A stretch of 64,000 nucleotides of DNA, taken from Desmodus rotundus. Taxonomy: Eukaryota > Chordata > Mammalia > Chiroptera > Phyllostomidae. The DNA is taken from positions 74,298,097 through 74,362,096 of the forward strand of contig NC_071392.1 of the NCBI RefSeq assembly GCF_022682495.2. The letters run 5' to 3'. The notes under the pieces are model-generated. The model was not told the origin of the DNA. It saw only the letters and a list, made by a program, of their open reading frames with translations, and did not search any database. Below are positions 48,905-60,439 of the stretch, in pieces. Made by a program: the position numbers and the translations under genes. Numbering within the stretch: position 1 is the first letter of the stretch; the number at the start of each line of letters is the position of its first letter.

Positions 48905-49117
48905 TTTTTAAAAATGTTTTTTATCCTCACCTGAGGACATTTTTTTTCATTGCTTTTGGGGAGGAGGGAGAGAGAGACGTCGATTGGTTGCCTTCTCGCA
49001 TACACCCCAACTGGGGCTGGAACCTGCAACCTGGGTATGTGCCCTGGTGGGGAATTGAACCCGTGACTCTTTGATCTATGATTACACTCCAGTCAACTGA
49101 GCCACACTGGCCAAGAC
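48905..49117 (-). repeat. tRNA-derived SINE with perfect target-site duplication
   Basis: Minus-strand head TTGGCCAGTGTGGCTCAGTTG with A box. The reversed B-box area is 'ggggaattgaacccgtgac', then 'gggtatgtgccctgg', a purine-rich block and a T-rich reversed tail with an extra 'atcctcacctgaggaca' segment. Flanked by AATGCTGTCATTTTA at 48890-48904 and 49118-49132 (15 bp, identical). Confidence 0.93.
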
Positions 49118-49204
49118 AATGCTGTCATTTTAATTTAAGATAATTCTCCAGCTAGAAAATGTATTATATGTAAGTTATATAAAATTACATACATATGTGC
49201 ACCA

Positions 49205-49290
49205 AAATATGCATTCTATTAATAGTACTATAATAGAATAGTACTATTCTATTAATAGTAATTAATAGTACTATAATAGTAATAGTAACT
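49205..49290. repeat. AT-rich palindromic repeat
   Basis: AATAGTACTA and TAGTACTATT form a 10-bp inverted repeat around an 8-bp loop (about 49218-49245), followed by further copies of ATTAATAGTACTATAATAG. It can fold as a stable hairpin or cruciform. Confidence 0.7.
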
Positions 49291-49459
49291 TGGTATTGGT
49301 TCATTGATTTATTGACTCTTGACACTTGATAGCAAATGTTCTTTTTTATTAAAGAGAAACTTATGAACAAAAATCCCAAATTGAGACAATTTAGTTTAAT
49401 AATTTTGGGTAACATTATTTTTAAGTGATGATGACACTTCCCCCAACCCCCACCCCCAA

Positions 49460-50140
49460 CTTTGTTCTTTTTAAGATTGCTTTGGCTTCATATAGATTTT
49501 TAGATTATTCTATTTTGATACATATTGGTGTTGAATCTATAGTGTGAACATTTTAATGTTGATTCTTCCTATCCATGAGCATGGTATATGCTTTCATTTA
49601 TTTGTGTCTTCTTCAATTTCTTTCTTTAGTATATTATAATTTCCCGAGTATAGGTCTTTTACCTCCTTGGTTAAATTTATTCCTAGGTATTTTATTTTAT
49701 TTTATTTTATTCTTTTTTATTTTAATTTAATTTCAATTGAATTTTATTATTTTATTTTATTATTTTATGTGGTTGAAATGAGATTGTTGTCTTAGTTTTT
49801 GTTTCTGACAGTTCATTATTGGTGTATAAAAATGCAACCAATTTCTGAATATTTATTTTATATCCTGCTACTTCACTAATTCACTTATCAGTGCTAATAG
49901 TTTTTTTGGTGGCATCTTTAGGGTTCTCTGTATACAGTGTTATGTCATCTGCAAATAATGACAATTTTACTTTTTTCTTTTTAATTTGGATGCCTTTTAT
50001 TTCTTCTTCTTGTCTGATTGCTGTGAAAAGGACTTCCAGTACTATGTTGAATAAGAGAGGTGAAAGTGGACTTCCTGCCTTGTTCCTGACCTTAAGGGAA
50101 ACCTTTGTTTTTCCCTATCGAGTATGATGTTAGGTACCAT
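49460..50140 (-). pseudogene. L1 ORF2 (reverse transcriptase) relic, antisense
   Basis: On the minus strand the core reverse-transcriptase motif KLSLFADDI is readable: the Phe-Ala-Asp-Asp codons lie at 49944-49955. Upstream comes a piece matching '[13 protein letters not shown]...KKRNKRHPN'-type L1 sequence (about 49980-50100). Downstream, stretches corresponding to '[12 protein letters not shown]' and 'CSWIGRINI' lie near 49560-49680. ORF2p supplies endonuclease and reverse transcriptase for L1, HAL1 and SINE movement. The frame is broken by indels and by an inserted (TTTTA)n run at about 49690-49770. No ORF1, 5' region or 3' tail is attached. Confidence 0.85.
49686..49770. repeat. (TTTTA)n simple repeat inside the L1 relic
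   Basis: A run of TTTTA units, degenerating to TTTAATTTAATT and then TTTTATTATTTTA. It interrupts the ORF2-derived frame. Confidence 0.9.
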
Positions 50141-51999
50141 ATTTTCTACATTGTGTTTCAGAAGTACTGGTATTCTAGAAAAGTAGACTGAGACCTACTA
50201 AAAATATTGACAAGGCCTATTAAGTGTAATTCAAGTAATTATATAATTATTTATGGGGTAGCAGTCAATTCCAATCCGAATATTATGGCTTTCACAATGG
50301 TAATCTGAGGGTTGCAACTGAATTTGTAGTTACTGATATTTAAAAAGTGTTTCTGTTTTTGTTTTGTGTTTTGCTGGAAGAGTTCTCTTTCACCCTTTGC
50401 CCATCCCCACATAATGTGTACTTTCACATTTCTTTTGGTTAGCTCCATTGGAGAGGTGCAGTGTGTGTGTGAGAGAGACATACTTTAATAGGGTGATTTG
50501 GCTTTTCATGGTCCTTAACTCTGGAAGGAACTTCACATTTTCATTAGTTTTCTGATGTTACTGTATTGCAGATGCTGCTGAAGGCTGCTTCTGCCTTGGG
50601 CCGCCATCTTCAGTTTGCTTGGTGTAGAGTCAAATAACAAAACTGAACCAAATTAGAACTTCAGTGTGCCTATAGTATGCTGTGATTTTTATCAGAATGT
50701 CTTTTAATGTTTGCATATTTGAAGAAATTTTCAAAAATCATGTCCTTTTTGTTTTGAAATTTCTTTTCTGCATTTCTGTGTCAAAGTGTAGGATTTGGGA
50801 TCAGAAAAAGAATAATTTGTAAGTTGGTACCAAACTGTGGGATCAGATGTGCATTTCTCAAATTGGAACCTTTTCTAATGGGCCCCTGGGAAACGCCTTA
50901 GTGAAATTGCAACAGTGGCTGGTGAAGTCGATCAAGGTAAATTGCTCCCATTGCTGAGGGTTCAGAAACCAGGCAGTCGAAGCTAAAACTCCAGGGGAAA
51001 TCGGGTAGAACTATTGCAGATGGTTGCCCCTTTGAGTAGAGAAAAGGGGGCTGGTGTCACTGTTGATGAATGGGAGGAGATTGAAGCCTAATTTTGCAGT
51101 GACTTGGTATCATACTCTTTGGGAGACTAAAGAGAAATTTATGAAAAGCCCATTAGAATCAGTTAGGTGATTCTTTTCAATATTGGCTACAGATGATATC
51201 TAAGAACACATAGTAGAAGCATTGGACTGTCTAGCAGTTTATTATAGGAAAGCAGAATCAAGAAACTTTGTTGTGTGTACTCCCAGTGAGCTCAGAGGTC
51301 AAGGGATTCCACAGGTAATTTCTAATTTCTACTTCATAGTCAATTCCTGAGCACTTTGAGATTGCGTTTAGAAAAATGAACCTGGCTAGTTTTGACTTTT
51401 ACGGCATTCAGTTAAAACAGAGATCATTAGGAAAGTGTTTGCAATGGGTGTTCTGATGACCTGGCTTAATGTCTTTCCCCGACACCTTCTGTGTATTTGA
51501 GAAAGTCCCTTGAGCTCTCTACAAAATGGGGATAATCACACATTGCAAAATTGTGTGACAACATCAGGACTTTTATAATTGAGAAAACTCAGTGCTAACT
51601 ACATGCTTCTGTCCATTGTGCTGAATCTCTGGTACGTGCAGAGAGCACTAAATTAGAACCCAGAGTAGAAATTAAATTTGAAGTTGAGAACTTTTCTGAG
51701 CCGTGGCTCATTGAATTGGTGGAGTACATTGTATGTCTGGGAACACAACTTTTTATGTGTGGAGAGAATTTCTTGTGTTTTAGTTCTTTTTCTCTTGGAA
51801 ATTCTTGTAGACCTTTTAAGAGCTCAAATCTTTTATATGTCTAGGTGGGAAAGGAATGATGGCTCCCTTAGTTGATAAGCATTGTGTAACCATACCTTAA
51901 TAATTACCTTAATAATAGCTGAGCTTAATATAATTTAAATTTGTAGCTCTCCTAGGCCCATTAGAAGATCACTTTTTAAAAAACTGGTCTTGACCATTT
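50141..51999. other. Downstream SND1 intron, unique
   Basis: No exon, RNA gene or repeat family is recognised. The sequence 'ctgccttgggccgccatcttcag' near 50591-50614 contains an isolated YY1-like GCCGCCATCTT motif in otherwise unique DNA. Confidence 0.5.
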
Positions 52000-52130
52000 A
52001 AAAAATATATTTTTCAGTTATGGTTGACAATATATTAGTTTCAGATGTACAACATAGCGCTTAGATGTTTATATACCTTGCAAAGTGATCACCCCGGTAA
52101 TTCTAGTAACCCTCTGGCACCAATAAGACC
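52000..52130 (-). repeat. L1 3' end fragment, antisense
   Basis: 'ttttcagttatggttgacaatatattagtttcagatgtacaacata' and 'tttatataccttgcaaagtgatcacc' are the reverse complement of an L1 3' terminus. 5'-truncated and old. Confidence 0.7.
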
Positions 52131-55100
52131 ACTTCTGATCCATTTTTCTTTCTTCCCTAAGCATTTGGGTGTTTATTGTATTTACCTTTTAATATTACTT
52201 TGATGAATGCCATTAACATCCTATGATTAGAAAACCAAATTCATGTTTAATGCCAAAGGTGGAAATGGCAATCAAATTTTGATGAAGATACCGCTCTTTA
52301 CTTTCAAGAGTTAAGGCTTTGGATTACTGATAGGTTGATTTTGGGTTGTGTGAACTCCCCTTCTGCAGATCACGGCTTAATAGTCCCTTTTGTACTGCCT
52401 CCCAGAATTACTCTTTGCCAAGAATGTGGTGCAACTAAATATTTTCCTTTTTCCCTCACCATTCTGTCCATGTCTAATTTAGGCTGAGTTCCTCCAGGCT
52501 CTAGTGCCTATGTTCTGTGGTTTGTAAAGTGCTATGTACTTTTATAGCCTCTATAAATAACAAAATGTGGCTTGTGGCAATAACACTGTGGCATCCTACA
52601 AGTTTAGAGAGCGTGTGAGAGAGAAAGCTGGAGAGAGAGAGAGACATATATCTTGGGTACAGAATGTCTAGAATGCAAAACTATGCATCTTCTCACTTAT
52701 GCATCAGTAATGTTTCTGATGTCTGTTCATTTGTTAGTAAATGACACCCCTTTATCTTGGGGATATTTTATAGATAGAAACCTGGTGTGATGGCGTTCCC
52801 TTCTTTTCTCTTCTTAACACACAGCAAAGAAGGAAGGGGAGAAAAGCTGGTTCCAACCAGATGCTTGTGTGTTAGTGGCCCAGGTCCCATCCTGATCCTC
52901 TTGTCCTCTCCTCTCCCCTCCCGTCCCCCACCTGGCGGATCACTGCAGGTGTTATCACATATTTAGGAGATGTGAAGTTAGGAGCTAGAGCTATTTCTAT
53001 TACCCTTGTCAATATAGTTTGATAAAATGCAAATGTCTTTAAAATGGTAGACTTCCAATTAAAAGGCTCCAGCAGGGAGTCTGTTTTGATAATGAAAGTG
53101 ATTAAGAAGGCTCTATTTTTTCCATTGGAATGAATGTTCAGCCAAAATAGCTTGGTTTTCTCTCTGTAATTGTGCTCTGCTAATGAGGGTCTAATAACTC
53201 TTAGGTTCTAATAATAATTCTCACAATCTATTAGCTATCTTTGGTGATCAATGCTGGAGACTCAGAAGTGCAGTTTCTGGATGGTAGTGGCATTTAGGGT
53301 TCTTAATGTTCTTAATAACAGCACTTAACATTTTTCTCTCTCTTTCTAAGGAATCAAAAGCTGTTACTATAATTCGTATGTATCCTAGGTCAGAGTAAAG
53401 TCATACATATATGGTTAACCAGTATTTATATTTTCAGTTGCATTCAAAACCTGCTTTATAGGCCTAGAAGCATTGGTTTTGATGTGTGAAGGGGAAGTTC
53501 AGAATAAACACAGCCACAGAATTAATTGCAGTCTAGGCACTATCAAAAACCTAATTTCTAGAGAGTTCAGTCTGTTAACCTTTATTCCATATGTAGCTCC
53601 AAGGAACAAAACATGGAAGACAATTTTCTGGGAAAACTGGGTTGAATAGGTGCATCTACCATCGTACAGCCTGGGACACGTATTGAGCTAGAGCAGTTGT
53701 CAGAGATGAGCTGCCCTGTTTATCTTTCAGCACCTCATTAACAGCCTGTCACCTCCAAGGTCAATGTTTGTGCTCTCTCTGATTTTAATAAGAGTCTGTC
53801 CTTTCACTGTCTATTTTTCTACCTTGTTCATTCTGAAAGGACCTAGGTGTTTGCTTAGGATCCCTTTTTCCATATAACAAACTTGTGAGGTATAGCAACG
53901 CCTCTAGTTTGGAAAGATTATGAAGGCATTAGAGATGCAAGTAACTCTCCCGGGTGTGTATGCTCAGTGGCTCAGAAGGGTCATCCAGTTTTGCTTTGTC
54001 AGTTAGGTTCATAATCCATCCTCCCTCCCTCCCTTTTTATTTGGAAGGGGGTACCTGGTTTGAACCAGGTGATCCCTTCATATGCAGTCTATCACCTCTT
54101 GTCTTATGATCGTGGCCTTGTCGGTATAGCCATCTGAATAGAATAATTAGAGGGACTATTATAGAACAAAGTGGTGTTCTTGATATTTGAGGAGTATTTT
54201 TAAATGAAAGGATAAAACTAATTAAAGATTTTCAGGAGATGAGTCTTTGTGTATGTGTTCTTGTGGTTGGAAGAGCCATTTTTCTCGTTTCAAACTTGTA
54301 TAGATGGTACTCATTCTCATAGCCAGTGAAATATAGGGAAGTTGTAGTTTTCTTATTTAAATATCAAAATGACAAGTTACAGTAGAATTTGCATTTTACT
54401 GGGGACTAGAGTCTAAGGTCAGAGTATGAGATAAAATTGTGTTTAGTGAAAATTACACTTGAAAAACCACTTTATTGTCATTTTGCACAAACTGACAGTA
54501 TTTTAGGATTGTCTAGGATCAGGAACAGTTTGAAATTAAGTTTTTGTTTTTCTGGGTGGAACAGGGATATATACACAGCTAACAATATTTAAATCCTTAC
54601 CCTCACCCATCCATCTCCAGTCTTTCTCTTTGAGAAAATACAGTTTTATTCCAGTAAGTTTAATATGTGTGTGAGGCAGATTTCTTTGTTTTCATTGTGC
54701 CTCCAGAATGTATAAGGAACTGCCCCTGGAAAGGTAAATCCTCTAAGACTTACCGGTAACAGGAGACTGAAGGGAGTAGACAAGGTCTTGATACTGCCAG
54801 TGAAAAAGTGTCAGCTGCAGATACACAATTAACAGTTGTCCAGAGGGAGGGCTTAGGTTTTTTCTAGAGCATTAAAATGGATGGTTTTCAGAATTGGCAG
54901 TGCTGAACAACTAAGCTTTGCGTTCTCAGGATGGTGACTAGCCAGAAGCCTGGACTGTCTGTCCACAGGTCCAGCAGGCTCTTCTTTGCCCAGAGCAGGA
55001 TGTAAACACCCTTGTCCAGTTCTGTTGAATTCTTTGTGCCACTTCAGGTGACTTTATACCGAGATTCTTGAGTTATTGCTGAGTTCTGAGGGCTGTTTTG

Positions 55101-56029
55101 GTATCTCTCTAGCAACATGTCCAATTAATTCTGGTGATTTCTTTTTCTGGCATCCCTCGCTGGTACCTCTTTTGTTGGGTATATTCTGACCAGTTTATTT
55201 ATATTCCTTGCCCAGTTCTGTTTATTTTAGGTACCTTGTTCTCAAGTAGGGTTCTTGAAAATGTCTTGTCTTTTCCTTGTGTAATGTTAGCAGATTATTT
55301 TTAAAAACATATTTCTTTTACATAAAATTCTGTAGTATGTATTGTCTTGAATCTTCTCTATTCCTTTTTTATTGTAGAGGCAGCTGTATTAACCGGAACG
55401 GTGCCCTTTTGTAGCCCACTACTAGATTGTGCATTGCTTAATCTTCTCTTGGTTTTTAAATTCTCAGCCTGTAATGAATTAAATCGTTTTGGACTCTTCC
55501 CGATAAGGATATTTATGGGGTAGGCTGGCAGAATTCCACAGAAGCACATTAGTGTCTCCTCTGAGTTTAAGCATTTGTGTAGAGACATCCTTCCGAATGG
55601 AGGAAAATGGAAATGCTTTGGGAACCTCTTGGCCTGGCTGGCCTCCTAGCTTTATACCATTCACCTTCACCAGAGTGCACGATGCCAGGTGGTGAACACC
55701 AGGTGATAAGCCCATGGAATTATGTTCACTCACACTTCATTCATTGCCTAGATTTTTCTGTAGCAGCTCTATAGAACTTAAATGTTTTTGGTATTATATT
55801 AGTTACTAAGCTGGTACAAAGATGTTTCTGAAAGTAGGTGGGGAATGGTGGTGGATGAGTCAAGATAAAATAAAGACAATTCAGGGTAGAATAAAAGTGT
55901 TTTAGGAGAGGCAAAAACCCCAGAACACCAGTACAATTCAGAGCAGGAAAGTTGTTTGAGGTTTGGGAAGTGCAGAGCTTTATAGTGCTGTAACTAATAT
56001 CAGTGGTAATTAGCACATGCCATTTTGCG
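52131..56029. other. Downstream SND1 intron, unique, with possible conserved blocks
   Basis: A 3.9-kb stretch with no recognised exon or RNA gene and no clear repeat. A GA-rich patch lies at 52610-52645. The block 52960-53260 is unique and rich in TAAT cores (gtaattg, ctaatgag, ctaataact, ctaataataatt), resembling homeodomain-bound enhancers. This is not proof. Confidence 0.45.
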
Positions 56030-56330
56030 TATTTACCATGTGCCAGGCACTGGATTCAGGGTTTTCCTGTCTATGTTACTGATTTCACACAAAGCCAAAC
56101 CCCTATCAGGTGAAGGTTTAATTACCCTTATTTTGCATGTTAGGAAACTGAGGCTTGGAAAGGTTAAGTTACTGATAAGAGCAGATTCTACACTTGATCT
56201 TAACCAAAAGGTCCAGAAGGGATGGAAAGGTTAAATTACTGGTGTAAGGTCAAACAGTTGGTAAGTAGAGCCCTTAGGATAGAGTCCAGGCCTGGCCCAA
56301 AGGCTGTGGTGTAACCACTGTATCTTACTG
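56030..56330 (-). repeat. MIR SINE, antisense, interrupted by a U2 pseudogene
   Basis: On the + strand the reversed MIR order is clear: 'ccatgtgccaggcactgg', 'taggaaactgaggcttggaaaggttaagttactg', then after the insertion 'ggtgtaaggtcaaacagttggtaagtagag', 'agagtccaggcctgg', 'ggtgtaaccactgtatcttactg'. The 49-bp insertion at 56175-56223 includes U2 sequence and splits the conserved core. Confidence 0.85.
56171..56223 (-). pseudogene. U2 snRNA retropseudogene, 3'-truncated
   Basis: The minus strand reads like the 5' end of U2 spliceosomal RNA: from 56223 an ATCCCTTCTGGACC start (U2: ATCGCTTCTCGGCC), then TTTTGGTTAAGATCAAGTGT and AGAATCTGCTCTTATCAGT. This covers about the first 53 of 188 nt, including the branch-point-recognition region (normally GUAGUA; here GUAGAA). 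It is flanked by a 19-bp duplication of MIR sequence with one mismatch, TGGAAAGGTTAAGTTACTG (56156-56174) and TGGAAAGGTTAAATTACTG (56223-56241), the mark of L1-mediated retroposition. It lacks the Sm site, the 3' stem-loops and any snRNA promoter, so it is not functional. Confidence 0.88.
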
Positions 56331-58077
56331 TTTAAGTTCTCTGGATTTTCAACTCACTGCTTTATCTAGGTCACCAGTTCTTTCAGTTAAAAACACACAC
56401 ACACACACACACACACAAAAAACACAAGTGTGGTGAAATGAATGTGTTGAGTAATTTGTGTTGTGCTGAATGCTTATTGCTATTTCATGCTATACACTTA
56501 ATTGTTTCTGTATGCTTATTGCTTAATTACATAAAATGCAGTAGTCCTTTTATCATCCTTCTGCAAAACTGCCCCTTATTTATTATGACTTAAGCAGATA
56601 GCAGAAGCAAGAGAGTGTGCTAATTTTTAATTTTTTTTGGTAATATTTTCTTTATGAATGCACTGATACCTCATTTAGTTAAAGCATGTGTCTGGTCAGA
56701 ATGCAGTTATTCAGTGTAGAAACATCAAACAGCTGTCGCTGTGCAGCATCTTTTCCAGGCACCAGGTTGACATCTGGACTCAGTATTTTGGTGTAAGAGA
56801 AATGGTTCTTGCTAATTGTATTGTCATAGGATCATACATCAAACAGAGCTGGGGGCTCTGTGTCTCTGCCAATTGCCTTCTGATCATTATTCACCCTGAG
56901 TTAATGCAAAGAAAATGATCAGCTTGGGGACCACAGGCTAATTCTTGGCCAACACATACTATTGGTTTCCCAAAGGACCAAATTTAAGTTTCTGTATTTT
57001 TCCTAGATTGGTTTAAGTGATTTGGGTGGGTGATGTTGGGCCAAGCTGTAAGCTGGTTAGTTGCCTTCTGTGTTCATGCGTTTCTTTGTGGTTGGCACGG
57101 TATAGTCTTAACTCTTTGTGGCCCACTTGCAGGTAGAGTGATTATACTTGATATGAATGATACATAATGAAAGTAAGGAGTGAGAATAAATGTAAAGTAG
57201 TACTTGCCAGTAAGATTTTTCAGCTGTGATAGATGAAAAATCAAGGGTTGCATTTATGAAATATATCCTGCCTTCTTGACTTTATTGGAAGTATACCACA
57301 TTACTGTAATTCTTAAAGGTGTATTCCTTCCCATGCCTCACATTTTAACATCTCTGGTTTCAAGATGAAACTTGCTCATAACAGACAGCTTTATTTTTAG
57401 TGATATATAAAATAGTAGTGCCTCTTACAAGTGGCAACTTAGAGTTGGTTAAATATGATGACTTATTATGTATCATCATTTGGTTCTAACCCCGTGTTCA
57501 TCTGTATTTCTACTGATTTGGGAAATTGTTTAGTACATTTGGAAAAACCTCAGTTCCCTTTGGTTCTGGCCTGGCCATTTACTCCAGTGTTATCCACAGT
57601 TTGTCATTGGTGCATTTGTACACTTGGGATAGTTTATTTAACACTTCAGACTTTAAGTAACATTAGAGAATTGTAGATGATGGAAAAGATGCTGTCCACT
57701 TTAAATGCATGGGAAGTGTAGTCTTCACAAAAATAATAATGCAGAGAGACGTTAGAGGAGGAGGAGAAGAGCACATATTTCGGTGAAAACTCATTTAGAT
57801 TTAATGCTGTTTACCTTCACCAAGATAAAGAAAGAGCAGTAGCTATGCCCTTGAGTCTTAGAGACTTAGACCTGGAGGAGACTATGAGAGGATGTGTCTT
57901 TTCTCACCAGTCAAAATTAGATTTAAGTACCTCAGATGAATTGTCATTTTCCATGTGAACAAAGGTTAGGTATTTTCTTACCCATTCTTTAAGAATATTT
58001 TCCTATGCTTGCAAAGCCTTTCCTGTGGATAGTGGGTTTTGGGCTGTCAGTTTTAGAGATGCCTCTTTATTATATAT
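56331..58077. other. Downstream SND1 intron, unique
   Basis: Holds the (AC)n microsatellite at 56393-56417. No exon or repeat family recognised in the rest. Confidence 0.5.
56393..56417. repeat. (AC)n microsatellite
   Basis: About 12 AC units followed by an A run. Confidence 0.95.
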
Positions 58078-58744
58078 GACAAGGTCTGTCCAGAAAGTAT
58101 CTGGCCATGTACTATGAAAAATAGAGACATTTATTGAAGAAGATACAAGAAACATTGTACATAGTCCAGTGATGCCTCAGTGCCCTTCAAAGTAGGCACC
58201 TTGGGGCCTCACACTGTTCTCCTAGTCACTATCAGCTGCCCTGTTGTATTTTCCTGAATCTCATTGACAGTCTGAAATCTCTTCCCTTTCATAGGTGATT
58301 TTAGTTCTGGGAAGTGGAAGGGCTTTTTAAGTGAACATCATTTCTGGGCTGTAGGGGGGCTGAGTCACTTCGGTTATTTGATGTTTTGCCAAAAAACTCT
58401 ACATAAGACGTGATGCATGAGTGGGTGCGTTGTTGTGATAAAGCTGCCAATTGCCAGTTGCCCATAGCTGCGGCCTGCAGAATTGTCTGAGTAGTTTCCA
58501 CAGAGGAATGTTCAAGCTTAACACAAAATTTGATGCAGATTAGTTGTTCTGCATGCTCAAGTCATTTTGAATGTGATGGCCACATAGTACGCATGCTACT
58601 CAACAGGGTCCCCCACTGACTAATACAGTGAAGTCATCATTGTTCATGCATGTGCATTCCAGGGGCTGCCAGGTTACATTGGTGTTGTGCAAAACTGTTC
58701 TTGTCCTATTAACAATGACAGGACTTTTTCCGTACAGACCTCGT
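58078..58744 (-). mobile_element. Mariner transposon, internally deleted
   Basis: Terminal inverted repeats: AGGTCTGTCCAGAAAGTATC at the left (from 58082) and, on the minus strand, AGGTCTGTACGGAAAAAGTC at the right (to 58741). Each is near a TA. On the minus strand the N-terminal transposase part is visible as 'ICIKFCVKLEHSSVETTQTIL' (about 58480-58545) and a C-terminal part as 'KGKRFQTVNEIQENTTGQL' (about 58230-58290). Mariner elements are about 1.3 kb; this one is about 0.67 kb, so most of the catalytic domain is deleted and the rest is frameshifted. It cannot encode transposase. Confidence 0.87.
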
Positions 58745-58774
58745 GTATGTGTATGTGTGTGTGTGTGTGTGTAT
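58745..58774. repeat. (GT)n microsatellite
   Basis: GTATGTGTATGTGTGT... run directly adjoining the right end of the mariner element. Confidence 0.93.
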
Positions 58775-59341
58775 ATGGGAAAATATACCATGTTTAAAAT
58801 ATATCTGTTAATTTTTAGGATTGGAAGAAATAGACTATATTAGATCTGGTGTCTGTTTATACCAGCTCTAGATTAACTCCTCAAACATTAACCATATTTT
58901 ACTCATTATTAGAAATCATCAAGAAAACAATGTCCCAGTTTCTCATCTGTGCCACCACATTGCTGATGAATGCAAAAAGGGCATGTTAGAGGGCCATTTC
59001 AATGCTGTTGTTTGCATGCTGCCTAGAAATAAATTGTGGAACATGTTTCCTTTTTTTAAAATTACTAAATAATATTCTAAACAGACATCTCTAGGCACTA
59101 CACTATTTGGTAAGCAAATCGCCAGAGACACCAGTGATCCAGAGACATTTGTTTGATACATTTGCTTTAATAACAGAATGAACCCGCAGTCATCTGTCCA
59201 TCTCTGAGAGGTCATTGAATCTCGGACAGTTTATGTCTTCAGTTTCTTCTGTAGTGATATAATAGGTCTAATTACTTACTTTCAGTTAATTACATATATT
59301 TCACTATATAGCAATGAAACCTTTTCCATTTGAAAATCTAG
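58775..59341. other. Downstream SND1 intron, unique
   Basis: Nothing recognised up to the target-site duplication of HAL1-like copy 3. Confidence 0.5.
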
Positions 59342-59750
59342 GACAGAAATCATTTTTTAAAAATATATTTATTGATTATGCTATTACAGTTATCCCATTC
59401 CCCCCTCCCACTCCATCCTACCCACCCCCTCCCTCCCACATTCCCCCCCTATAGTTCATGTCCATGGGTCATACTTATAAGTTCTTTGGCTTCTACATTT
59501 CCTACACTATTCTTACCCTCCCCCTGTCTATGTTCCACCTATCATCTATGCTACTTATTCTCTGTACCTTTCCCCCCCTCTCCCCCTCCCCCTCCCCTAT
59601 TGACAACTCTCCATGTGATCTCCATCTCTATGGTTCTGTTCCTGTTCTAGTTGTTTGCCTAGTTTGCTCTTGTTTTTGTTTTAGGTGTGGTCGTTAATAA
59701 CTGTGAGTTTGGTGTCATTTTTACTGTTCCCATTTTTGATCTTCTTTTTC

Positions 59751-60439
59751 TTAGGTAACTCCCTTTAACATTTCATATAATAAGGGCTTAGTGATGATGA
59801 ACTTCTTTAACTTGACCTTATCTGAGAAGCACTTTATCTTCCCTTCCATTCTAAATGATAGCTTTGCTGGATACAGTAATCTTGGATGTAGGTCCTTGCG
59901 TTTAATCTTGGGTAATGTAATTATGATGTGCCTTGGTGTGTTCCTCCTTGGGTCCAGCTTCTTTGGGACTCTCTGAGCTTCCTGGACTTCCTGGAAGTCT
60001 ATTTCCTTTGCCAGATGAGGGAAGTTCTCCTTCATTATTTGTTCAAATAAGTTTTCAATTTTTTGTTCTTCCTCTTCTCCTTCTGGCACCCCTATAATTC
60101 GAATGTTGGAACGTTTCAAGATGTCCTGGAGGTTCCTAAGCCTCTCCTCATTTTTCTGAGTTCTTGTTTCTTCATTCTTTTCTGGTTGGATATTTCTTTC
60201 TTCCTTTTGATCCACACCGTTGATTTGAGTTCCAGTTTCCTTCACATCACTATTGGTTCCCTGTACATTTTCCTTTGCTTCTCTTAGCATAGGCTTCATT
60301 TTTTCATCTGGTTTCGAACAGATTCAACCAGTTCTGTGAGCATCTTGATAACCAGTGTTTTGAACTGTGCATCTGATAGGTTGGCTGTCTCTTCCTCGCT
60401 TAATTGTATTTTTTCTGGAGCTTTGAAGTGTTCTGTCAT
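59751..60439 (-). pseudogene. L1 ORF1p gene in HAL1-like copy 3, frameshifted and deleted
   Basis: The ATG at 60439 opens a frame (MTEHFKAPEKIQ...) that stops at 60301-60303 because an A run after 'NQM' has one base too many (6 instead of the expected 5). From 60299 a 182-codon frame continues in the other phase: a coiled-coil-like part rich in E, K, N and Q, then 'NIRIIGVPEGEEEEQKIENL' (RRM start), 'NFPHLAKEIDFQEVQEAQR', 'RRNTPRHIIITLPKIK' and the C-terminus ending 'YEMLKGVT'. Near 59900 about 150 bp found in copies 1 and 2 (the 'ERILKAAR...SADFSKETLQARRDWQ' section) is missing in frame, joining PKIK to RKDL. ORF1p is the nucleic-acid chaperone that coats L1 RNA. Both lesions make function unlikely. 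Confidence 0.9.

Noticed and set aside
49460..50140. Active L1 reverse transcriptase
   Set aside because: The FADD motif is intact, but the frame is broken by indels and an inserted TTTTA run, and the rest of ORF2 is missing.
50591..50614. Isolated GCCGCCATCTT motif as a promoter
   Set aside because: There is no CpG-rich surround, no L1 5' sequence and no exon nearby; a single short motif is not enough.
55358..55733. Two overlapping minus-strand frames (76 and 84 codons)
   Set aside because: No protein family features and no splice context; chance length.
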